A stretch of DNA of 6,272 nt from WJJR01 sp964440935 (GTDB lineage Bacteria; Zixibacteria; MSB-5A5; WJJR01): NCBI GenBank assembly GCA_964440935.1, contig CAYTTY010000082.1:1-6272 (forward strand). Direction: 5' to 3'. The translations under genes were made by a program, and so were the position numbers. Position 1 is the stretch's first letter. Each line of letters begins with the position of its first letter. Under the pieces are notes generated by a model. The model did not search any database. It was not told the DNA's origin and saw nothing but the letters and a program-made list of their open reading frames with translations. Below, piece by piece: positions 1-5,128 of the stretch.

Positions 1-73
1 GGGCCTGAAGGCCCGTGGCACCCCGATCCAAACGGACAAGATTTATGACAATCGCGCTAAATAAATTGTGTGG

Positions 74-100
74 GTGCCACTGACCAAGGTACAGTGGCAC
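74..100. repeat. Perfect 9-bp inverted repeat (GTGCCACTG / CAGTGGCAC)
   Basis: The arms lie at 74-82 and 92-100 with a 9-nt spacer and are exact reverse complements. The core GTGGCAC occurs a third time at 15-21, and 15-22 can pair with 73-80, so two alternative hairpins are possible. There is no T-run, so a standard intrinsic terminator is unlikely on either strand. It could be a protein-binding site, a transcript-end hairpin or a relic of a small repeat. Confidence 0.6.
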
Positions 101-164
101 ACTGTGTCCGTTATTGGGGAGAGGGGGGGACAGTGTTCAATGAAACGCTACCCACAGCCCGATT

Positions 165-230
165 GTCAGGAGCCCGGCGTGGTCACGCAGTCGTGAACGC
201 AACGCAAGTTGCGTGCGCCGTGCTCCTGAC
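165..230. repeat. Compact three-way-junction-forming element
   Basis: The outer arms 165-179 and 216-230 are complementary at 14 of 15 positions, the only mismatch being C174 against T221. The 36 bases between them are almost entirely taken up by two more perfect stems: TCACG/CGTGA at 183-187 and 192-196 with a 4-nt loop, and ACGCAA/TTGCGT at 197-202 and 209-214 with a 6-nt loop. RNA from either strand could form the same clover-like shape, as could single-stranded DNA. A competing stem pairs 217-221 with 233-237. It may be an intergenic repeat, a small structured RNA or a cruciform site. I recognise no known family. Confidence 0.6.
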
Positions 231-300
231 GTACGGCTTATGCAATCTACTTCCGGGACACGACACCAGCACCCGGCGGTGCGTTCGCTCCCCGCGACTT

Positions 301-329
301 GTGGGACAGCCTTGAACTGTCTGCACCAC
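301..329 (-). terminator. Hairpin downstream of the minus-strand operon, possible transcript end
   Basis: GTGGGACAG (301-309) can pair with CTGTC (317-321) and CCAC (326-329), with a 7-nt loop and a 4-nt bulge. It lies about 45-70 bp past the stop codon of the dehydratase gene, a natural place for a 3' end. There is no T-tract after the stem in the minus-strand sense, so a Rho-independent terminator is not shown. A 3' stabilising hairpin or chance are equally possible. Confidence 0.25.
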
Positions 330-372
330 TGGACTATAGCGAGCGCCGGAGCAGGATGTGCTAAGGAGCGAG

Positions 373-1383
373 TCAGACCACGTATTCCTGCGGCGCGTCG
401 ATTGCCTGTGACCGCATCCAGTCGATGACCCTGGCGAGGCCGTTGCGGAGCGTGGTGGTGTGGCGCCAGTTGAGCCGGGTGTGGGCGACCGTGGGGTCGC
501 AGAGCAAACGGTCGACTTCGGAGTGCTCCGGACGGACGCGTTTCTCTTCGGTAATCACACGCAGCGACTTGCCGAGCAAATCACCCGTGGTGTTGACAAC
601 CGTCTGAATAGATGTCTCAGACCCGGTGCCCAGTTGGACTTCGGTGCCGAGGACCGCATCGGGTGCTGTCGCTGCGGCGATGAATCCGGAAACGGTATCG
701 CTCACGTAGAGGAAATCACGCGTCGGTGTGGTCGAGCCCAGACGAATCGTTTCGCCGGACAACGCCTGGCGGACAATGGTCGGGATGACTGCGCGCGGTG
801 ACTGACGGGAGCCGTAGGTGTTAAACGGACGCACGGTGATGGTCGGGAGATCAAATGACCGGTAGTACGATTCCACGAGCGCATCGGCGGCGATCTTCGA
901 TGCCGCATACGGCGACTGTCCTCGCCGCGGATGGTCGAGGGTGATCGGAATCTGCTGGGCAGAACCATAGACTTCGGACGTCGACGTGTGGATCACGCGG
1001 CGAACACCGATGTCACGACAGGCATTGAGAACATGAAGCGTACCGACGATGTTAGTTTGCACGTAGTCGGTCGGATTTTGATACGAAAAGGGAATCGCAA
1101 TCAGTGCGCCGAGATGAAAAACGATCTTGCAGCCGCGGACGGCGTTGCGAACCGCCTCGGGATCTTTGAGATCACCGCGAACGATCTCGATTCCCGCGCG
1201 CTGTTGGCTTGATAACTCCCCGAGATGCCCAAGCCGGTTTTGGGAATCATAGCGCAGGAAAGCGCGCACACGGGCGCCTTGTTCACGCAATCCCTCGACC
1301 AGATGTGAACCGATAAAACCACCGGCGCCCGTTACCAGGACCTGTGTGCCGTCGAGTGTTCCCATAGTAGACTTGTCGGCCAT
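373..1383 (-). CDS. legB: LegB-type NAD-dependent sugar-nucleotide 4,6-dehydratase (extended SDR)
   Basis: A cytosolic enzyme predicted to convert a nucleotide-GlcNAc to its 4-keto-6-deoxy form, an early step towards sugars such as legionaminic acid. The 336 residues match the extended short-chain dehydrogenase fold. The NAD-binding glycine motif is TGAGGFIG (G19, G22, G25), followed by FHLGALIAIPFSY (89-101). The catalytic stretch is TSTSEVYG (133-140, T135-S136-E137), with the YxxxK pair Y159/K163. Substrate-side motifs are RPFNTYG (185-191), TRDF (221-224) and a late RPEHSEVDRL segment. The IAIPFSY and RPFNTYGxRQSxRAVIPTI strings resemble the LegB family more than GalE or RmlB. The ATG at 1383 is preceded by GAGAG with a 10-nt spacer; an ATG at 1365 lacks a site. 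It is last in the operon, 18 bp after the nitroreductase gene. No other legionaminic-acid gene is present, so the exact sugar product is unknown. Confidence 0.85.
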   Translation of the reverse strand: MADKSTMGTLDGTQVLVTGAGGFIGSHLVEGLREQGARVRAFLRYDSQNRLGHLGELSSQQRAGIEIVRGDLKDPEAVRNAVRGCKIVFHLGALIAIPFSYQNPTDYVQTNIVGTLHVLNACRDIGVRRVIHTSTSEVYGSAQQIPITLDHPRRGQSPYAASKIAADALVESYYRSFDLPTITVRPFNTYGSRQSPRAVIPTIVRQALSGETIRLGSTTPTRDFLYVSDTVSGFIAAATAPDAVLGTEVQLGTGSETSIQTVVNTTGDLLGKSLRVITEEKRVRPEHSEVDRLLCDPTVAHTRLNWRHTTTLRNGLARVIDWMRSQAIDAPQEYVV

Positions 1384-1401
1384 CGGCGCCGATCTCTCGA
1401 A

Positions 1402-1995
1402 TCAACTCAAGGTGGAGTCCCATCGTCCCCGCGATGCGATCTCGGATATTGGTTTGCGCGACCGTGGTTTACTGTACTTTCCCTGCTGTTCCTCGGTGAG
1501 CGCGTCGTCAGGCAGTTGATACCCGACCGCGATCATGGCCATCGGTGTGTAGCCGTCGGGTATGTCGAACGCGGCTTTGGCTTTCGTGGCATTGAAGCCG
1601 GCCATCTGGTGAACCATCAGCCCACTGTTCACCGCCTGCAATGCCATGCTGATACTGGCCGCACCAACATCGTGTGCGTGATGCCGGTTTGGCTTACCGT
1701 TTTTGGTGAATGTCTCCTTGGCCACGGAGAGCATCAAGACCGGAGCGTTCTTCGCCCAGGCGTTGCCCTCGGCGAGACAATCGTGCGCTTTGCTTCGGGC
1801 GTCGGGATCGGACTGATCAAAGATCAGGTACCGCCACGGCTGCTCGTTGAAGCTCGACGGCGCCCAGCGGGCAGCTTCGAGCAGCGTCATCAATTGTTCG
1901 TCCGACACAGGCCGGTTAGGATCAACATGGCGACCCGACCAGCGGCGGGTCATCACGTCGTTGATCGGGTATTCGGTTGATGCTGGTCGTTCCAT
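1402..1995 (-). CDS. Nitroreductase-family FMN-dependent oxidoreductase
   Basis: A predicted soluble FMN enzyme that uses NAD(P)H to reduce nitro compounds, quinones or an unknown natural substrate. The 197-residue length is typical of the family. The N-terminal TRRWSGRHVDP (16-26) corresponds to the FMN-phosphate-binding RRSxR motif, with Trp19 where many members have a small residue. WAPSSFNEQPWRY (44-56) is the conserved second motif. VGAASISMALQAVNSGL (110-126) forms the central dimer helix, and GYTPMAMIAVGY (148-159) is the usual glycine-rich strand before the C-terminal RSRKPISEI (178-186), which also matches the family. The ATG at 1995 has a good AGGAG with a 7-nt spacer. The gene lies 13 bp after the PAP2 gene and 18 bp before the dehydratase gene. 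Substrate cannot be read from sequence, and no operon partner suggests one. Confidence 0.9.
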   Translation of the reverse strand: MERPASTEYPINDVMTRRWSGRHVDPNRPVSDEQLMTLLEAARWAPSSFNEQPWRYLIFDQSDPDARSKAHDCLAEGNAWAKNAPVLMLSVAKETFTKNGKPNRHHAHDVGAASISMALQAVNSGLMVHQMAGFNATKAKAAFDIPDGYTPMAMIAVGYQLPDDALTEEQQGKYSKPRSRKPISEIASRGRWDSTLS

Positions 1996-2000
1996 CGTTC

Positions 2001-2006
2001 AGCTCC
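2001..2006 (-). promoter_or_regulatory. Ribosome-binding site of the nitroreductase gene
   Basis: Minus-strand AGGAGCT at this position precedes the ATG at 1995 by about 7 nt from AGGAG. It lies wholly within the 13-bp gap after the PAP2 stop, giving the nitroreductase its own initiation signal within the operon. Confidence 0.6.
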
Positions 2007-2008
2007 TG

Positions 2009-2626
2009 TTATCGGGTCATTCGTGACTTAGCGTTTGTGGGACGGGGATCAGACCACCGTGGACGGAATGGCCGCAGTCGTTCCAGATGTCGCTGGAGAT
2101 AATGGCGCTGCACGTACAAGACTCCGTAGGCAATACCGCCGCCGAGGACCCAGCCAAAGAGCAGGTCGGCGGGGTAGTGAATTCCCATGTAGATCCGCGA
2201 GTACGAAACAAGCAGTGACAGAAACAACAACACCGGAAACCAGCGGCGAAAGGTGAAGCCAAAAAAGATGGCCGCGGCCATGGTGTTGGTGGCGTGTCCG
2301 GAGGGCATCGACTTTGTTCCGCCGCATCCATCAAGGAGGCGTACACCCTCAACGACATGACAGGGCCGTAACCGTCCGATCCAATCCTTCAACACATGCG
2401 ACGACAGTTGGTCGGTGATGGTGAACAACACCAGCGCCACCAGAACTGCACTGCGTCCTTTGCCACCCCCGACGACAATCAGTGCCGCGAAATAAATCAG
2501 GATCGGAATGCGCCAGTAGCGGATATTGGTGACAATCGGCATGATCGCATCGAACACCGGATTGGCCACACCGGCATTCAGCTTCAAAAAGAGCCAGGTG
2601 TCGATGCCGATGAGAGTCTCAACCAT
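2009..2626 (-). CDS. PAP2-family integral-membrane lipid phosphatase
   Basis: A predicted membrane enzyme that removes phosphate from a lipid phosphate or diphosphate, such as undecaprenyl diphosphate, phosphatidylglycerol phosphate or a lipid A precursor. All three parts of the PAP2 catalytic signature are intact: K80-x6-R87-P88, P108-S109-G110-H111, and S143-R144-x5-H150-x3-D154, where H111 and H150 are the expected nucleophile and acid/base. Hydrophobic stretches at about 40-53, 59-76, 112-126, 130-143 and 155-172 fit the usual five- to six-helix layout. The C-terminal 30 residues are basic and probably cytoplasmic. At 205 residues it is a compact single-domain member. The ATG at 2626 has only a weak GGTG ahead of it. 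It sits 19 bp after the YigZ gene, so translation may rely on coupling. A polyprenyl-carrier substrate would suit the nearby GT-C gene, but this is inference. Confidence 0.92.
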   Translation of the reverse strand: MVETLIGIDTWLFLKLNAGVANPVFDAIMPIVTNIRYWRIPILIYFAALIVVGGGKGRSAVLVALVLFTITDQLSSHVLKDWIGRLRPCHVVEGVRLLDGCGGTKSMPSGHATNTMAAAIFFGFTFRRWFPVLLFLSLLVSYSRIYMGIHYPADLLFGWVLGGGIAYGVLYVQRHYLQRHLERLRPFRPRWSDPRPTNAKSRMTR

Positions 2627-2645
2627 GGGTGTTCACCAACCGGAT

Positions 2646-3275
2646 CTATGCAATGATTGTTTCGCCGGCGGTTAGATCAATACCGGAATGCGTGAGTTCC
2701 TTCAACCGTGCGTTGAGTCGCTCGACACGGGACGCCGGGACATGGATCGTTCCGTAGGCGCGTTCGTCATACGACCCCGGTACCAAGTGGAGCCCGAATT
2801 CCTCCAGCGCCCGGTACAGGACCCCCGTTTGCTCATGATCGAAGGCGATGCTCACAACACGCATCATTGTGCGTTGGATGATTGTTCCTGCCTCAATGGC
2901 GGCAGCCGCCGCATCGGCGTAGGCGCGCACCAGCCCACCGGTGCCGAGCTTGGTGCCGCCAAAGTAGCGGGTCACCACACAGACGACATTCTGCAGATCG
3001 TCCCGGCGCAGGGTGTCATGAATCGGACGACCGGCAGTGCCCGATGGCTCGCCATCATCAGAAGAACGTTCGATGAGATCACCGGGGCGACCTGAACGAT
3101 ACGCCCAGCAGTTGTGCGTGGCGTCGGCATACTTACGGCGGCGTTCGTTCAACTCATCCATGGCTGCTTCTTCGGACTCAGCGGGAGCGATATGGCCAAT
3201 GAACTTCGAGCCCTGCACGAGCACAGAAGCGGTCGCAGGCGCAGAAACCGTGGCTATCGTATCAGCGTTGGACAT
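2646..3275 (-). CDS. yigZ: IMPACT/YigZ-family protein (UPF0029 plus DUF1949 domains)
   Basis: A widely conserved cytosolic protein of unclear biochemical role; eukaryotic IMPACT regulates translation through GCN1, and bacterial members are of uncertain function. From the ATG at 3275 the protein is 209 residues, close to E. coli YigZ. The IMPACT domain spans about 18-125, with the hallmark SSDDGEPSGTAGRP (71-84) and VTRYFGGTKLGTGGLVRAY (101-119). The C-terminal part, about 138-200, fits the DUF1949 ferredoxin-like domain. A TTG at 3299 would add eight residues, but it has no ribosome-binding site and would fall inside the proposed -10 box, so I prefer ATG 3275. The nearest GAGG (3293-3290) is 14 nt from this ATG, which is long. 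It is the first gene of the four-gene operon and ends 19 bp before the PAP2 gene. Confidence 0.92.
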   Translation of the reverse strand: MSNADTIATVSAPATASVLVQGSKFIGHIAPAESEEAAMDELNERRRKYADATHNCWAYRSGRPGDLIERSSDDGEPSGTAGRPIHDTLRRDDLQNVVCVVTRYFGGTKLGTGGLVRAYADAAAAAIEAGTIIQRTMMRVVSIAFDHEQTGVLYRALEEFGLHLVPGSYDERAYGTIHVPASRVERLNARLKELTHSGIDLTAGETIIA

Positions 3276-3285
3276 GGCATTTCGC

Positions 3286-3299
3286 TTGACCTCGGTCAA
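3286..3299. promoter_or_regulatory. Perfect 6-2-6 palindrome TTGACC-tc-GGTCAA, candidate operator
   Basis: The two 6-bp arms are exact reverse complements around a 2-bp centre, the form expected of a dimeric regulator site. It overlaps the proposed transcription start of the minus-strand operon and ends 11 bp before the yigZ ATG, where a bound protein would block transcription. The same bases hold the GAGG that may serve as the ribosome-binding site. A chance palindrome cannot be excluded and I recognise no specific regulator. Confidence 0.35.
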
Positions 3300-3327
3300 T
3301 GAACAGGAGATCGAGGGCGATTGTCAA
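3299..3327 (-). promoter_or_regulatory. Candidate sigma70-type promoter of the yigZ operon
   Basis: On the minus strand a perfect TTGACA (3327-3322) is followed after 17 bp by GTTCAT (3304-3299), which matches TATAAT at three of six positions. Transcription would start near 3292, giving a leader of about 17 nt before the ATG at 3275. The -35 box and spacing are good, the -10 box is poor, so this is tentative. Confidence 0.35.
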
Positions 3328-3437
3328 TTCAAGGAGCGGTTTTGGCGTCGAGGAGGGTTGGTTTCCCGGCATTTCGTTTACTTTATTGATGATGACCACG
3401 TTCGGTGAGGAGTATTGAAGAAACCGCTTATGCCGTT

Positions 3438-3549
3438 CAAATCGAGATTTGTGCATGAATTCGAACCAGCTATCACCTCGCGCAGGTGCGGCTGAGAGCC
3501 GGACCCTACGCGGAACGAACGCAATGTCTTCAACACGCCCGGTGGCGTG
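3438..3549 (+). promoter_or_regulatory. Series of small hairpins in the leader of the glycosyltransferase gene
   Basis: Four perfect short inverted repeats lie in the 113 bp before the GTG at 3551. They are CAAATC-ga-GATTTG (3438-3451), CACCT-cgcgc-AGGTG (3474-3488), CGGCT-gag-AGCCG (3489-3501, directly abutting the previous one) and CACGCC-cggt-GGCGTG (3534-3549). The last ends one base before the GTG start and hides the only GGTGG-like ribosome-binding sequence. This could be a structured leader that controls translation. I see no convincing promoter for it, and short stems are common in GC-rich DNA. Confidence 0.3.
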
Positions 3550-3550
3550 A

Positions 3551-5107
3551 GTGATCGTCTACCCGATGAGCCAAGCGTCGCCAGCATCCGACACGTTCCC
3601 ATCGTCCCCGAGGACGACACTCCGAGCGGGTAAGGCGATCCCACTGGTGGTGGCGGTCATCGTGTTTATCGCCTCGGCCACCTGCCTCTGGGATTTCAGT
3701 ATCGACGATGTGTTCATCTCGTTTCGGTATGCCGAACATCTGGGCAACGGGCACGGCTTGACCTGGAACATCAGTAGCCCGCCTGTGGAGGGATTTTCCA
3801 ATTTCCTTTGGGTGATCCTTCTGAGCGTGTTCGCATTGTTCGGTGTCGGCGTTGTGTTTGCCGCGAAGATGCTGGGACTGCTTCTCGGGCTCGTCAATCT
3901 CACTCTGACCTTCGTTTTGTGCCGGCGGCTATGGAAATCAATGATGTTTTGGTGGGCACCGGTGATCGTTGTGGCGGCGACTCCGGTGTGGGTGATGTGG
4001 GCGATGAGCGGACTGGAAATCGTCCTGTATGGATTCTGTCTACTGCTGGCGACACTGGCACTGACTGAATCGGGTACGCGGCGGACGGTGCTGTTATCAG
4101 TTGGTATATTTGGCCTGGCCACGACGCGTCCCGAGGGACCGGCGCTGGCGGCGATCCCAATCGCGGCCGGGATTCTTCTGGATCACGGCGCCACTGTTGG
4201 ACAGCGCATTCGTTCTTACCGAATTCCGATTCTTGCCCTGTTCGTTTCCGCATTTGGGTTGATGGCGTTTCGCTATTTCTACTTCGGCTATCCATTTCCT
4301 AACACCGTCTACGCCAAGGGCACGTCGGAATTGGCATCGATGTCGCAGGTGCTGGATTGGCTACGATTCGCATCTCCATTTCTGATTATCTGGGCGGTGA
4401 CTGTAGTCTGGCAACAACGGTTCCGCTATCCAGCGGCGGTGTGGACGGCGATTTTGTGTGTCATTGTGCAGGCCTTGATCGTGTTGCCGGTGAATCCGGT
4501 GATGTTTCTTATGCATCGTTATGAGATTGCATTGGTGCCGCTCTTGGTGCTGCCGTTGCCGTTCGTGTTGGATCGGTTGGCGAAGTATGGCCAGTGGCTG
4601 CCGGTGGTGATCGGGCTGGTTTGCTTATTCTGGGTGGCCCGTGATTGGCCGATGGTGCAGCGGGAATTGCAGGGCGCGCGTCAGATGATGGATGTGCACC
4701 GCGATGTTGTGGACTATCTCGACACGCTTGAAGGCGCCCCCACGATTGCCCTGTGTGACGCCGGGCGAATTCCATTCTGGAGCGAACGTCGGACATACGA
4801 TGTTGCCGGATTGTGCGATGAAGAGTGGGCGACCGAGGGATTTGCCGTCGATAAGCTGCTGGCACGCAATCCGGACGTCTATATTATGTCGGCACATCCG
4901 AATGAGCGTGGGCAACTTCAGCCGGTGGTAGGGCGCGACAACCTGGTGGTGCAAGTGCGGGCATTTCGTCAACGCTACGGTTTTGCCAAAATCGTCGAAA
5001 CCGTCGATTCTCTGGGTGTGGGCGCATATGGGTATGCCGTATTATTGAATGTGCCCTGGGCGCGCGAGCGTGGCATCGATGTGCAACCCATGGAATCCGG
5101 AACCTGA
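3551..5107 (+). CDS. AftB-like GT-C family polytopic membrane glycosyltransferase
   Basis: A predicted inner-membrane enzyme that transfers a sugar from a polyprenyl-phosphate donor to an acceptor on the outer face. It has 518 residues. A signal-anchor-like helix at about 29-47 leads to IDDVFISFRYAEHLGNGHGL (51-70), whose Asp pair D52/D53 is the expected catalytic motif of GT-C enzymes. PVEGFSNFLW (78-87) follows, as in mycobacterial AftB-type arabinosyltransferases. MSGLE (152-156), TRPEG (192-196) and PNTVYAK (250-256) are further motifs of this group. Many hydrophobic helices fill 86-361. The rest is a soluble domain with DAGRIPFWS (403-411) and DVAGL (417-421). An in-frame TGA at 3548 rules out an earlier start; ATG 3566, giving 513 residues, is an alternative to GTG 3551. 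Neither has a strong ribosome-binding site. Donor and acceptor are unknown, and arabinose should not be assumed. Confidence 0.85.
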   Translation: MIVYPMSQASPASDTFPSSPRTTLRAGKAIPLVVAVIVFIASATCLWDFSIDDVFISFRYAEHLGNGHGLTWNISSPPVEGFSNFLWVILLSVFALFGVGVVFAAKMLGLLLGLVNLTLTFVLCRRLWKSMMFWWAPVIVVAATPVWVMWAMSGLEIVLYGFCLLLATLALTESGTRRTVLLSVGIFGLATTRPEGPALAAIPIAAGILLDHGATVGQRIRSYRIPILALFVSAFGLMAFRYFYFGYPFPNTVYAKGTSELASMSQVLDWLRFASPFLIIWAVTVVWQQRFRYPAAVWTAILCVIVQALIVLPVNPVMFLMHRYEIALVPLLVLPLPFVLDRLAKYGQWLPVVIGLVCLFWVARDWPMVQRELQGARQMMDVHRDVVDYLDTLEGAPTIALCDAGRIPFWSERRTYDVAGLCDEEWATEGFAVDKLLARNPDVYIMSAHPNERGQLQPVVGRDNLVVQVRAFRQRYGFAKIVETVDSLGVGAYGYAVLLNVPWARERGIDVQPMESGT

Positions 5108-5117
5108 TCTGTATCCG

Positions 5118-5123
5118 TTGAGG
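5118..5123 (+). promoter_or_regulatory. Ribosome-binding site fixing the GTG start of the metallophosphoesterase
   Basis: TTGAGG ends five bases before the GTG at 5129. It is the strongest such site on the plus strand of the window and decides the start, since no ATG lies in frame near the first motif. It sits in the short gap after the GT-C stop, supporting a two-gene operon. Confidence 0.6.
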
Positions 5124-5128
5124 CTGTT

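Larger units (their letters stand above)
1..372. other. Non-coding region rich in inverted repeats, downstream of the dehydratase gene
   Basis: I see no credible gene here. The open frames on the plus strand (70-315 and 213-428) have low-complexity, Arg/Cys/Thr-rich translations, no ribosome-binding site and no family resemblance. The stretch starts with a short hairpin, GGGCC-tgaa-GGCCC (1-14), cut by the window edge. It has an AT-rich patch at about 39-70 and then several inverted repeats, listed separately. It lies 3' of the minus-strand operon, so some hairpins may end or stabilise that transcript, but none has a T-tract. A converging gene may end just left of the window. Confidence 0.6.

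Noticed and set aside
70..428. Two overlapping plus-strand open frames (70-315 and 213-428)
   Set aside because: No ribosome-binding site, low-complexity translations with no family features, and the second runs antisense into the dehydratase gene; the region is better explained by inverted repeats.
1516..1980. A 154-codon plus-strand frame
   Set aside because: It is the antisense shadow of the nitroreductase, which has all family motifs and a good ribosome-binding site.
3262..3456. A 64-codon minus-strand frame across the divergent intergenic region
   Set aside because: It overlaps the start of yigZ in another frame, has no ribosome-binding site and no recognisable features; the region looks regulatory.
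3421..3470. TTCGAACC-like string near 3460 suggesting the T-arm of a tRNA
   Set aside because: No acceptor stem, D-arm or anticodon arm can be built around it on either strand.
3481..3515. Similarity to the TPP riboswitch core (GGTGC...GGCTGAGAG...ACCC) in the glycosyltransferase leader
   Set aside because: The second half of the motif (CCTGAT, GGATAATGCC and the closing stem) is absent, the P3 region is missing, and the downstream gene has no link to thiamine. Probably coincidence.
3559..4122. A 187-codon minus-strand frame
   Set aside because: It lies entirely antisense to the start of the GT-C gene, whose motifs are clear, and its Thr/Ser/Pro/Arg-rich translation resembles no family.
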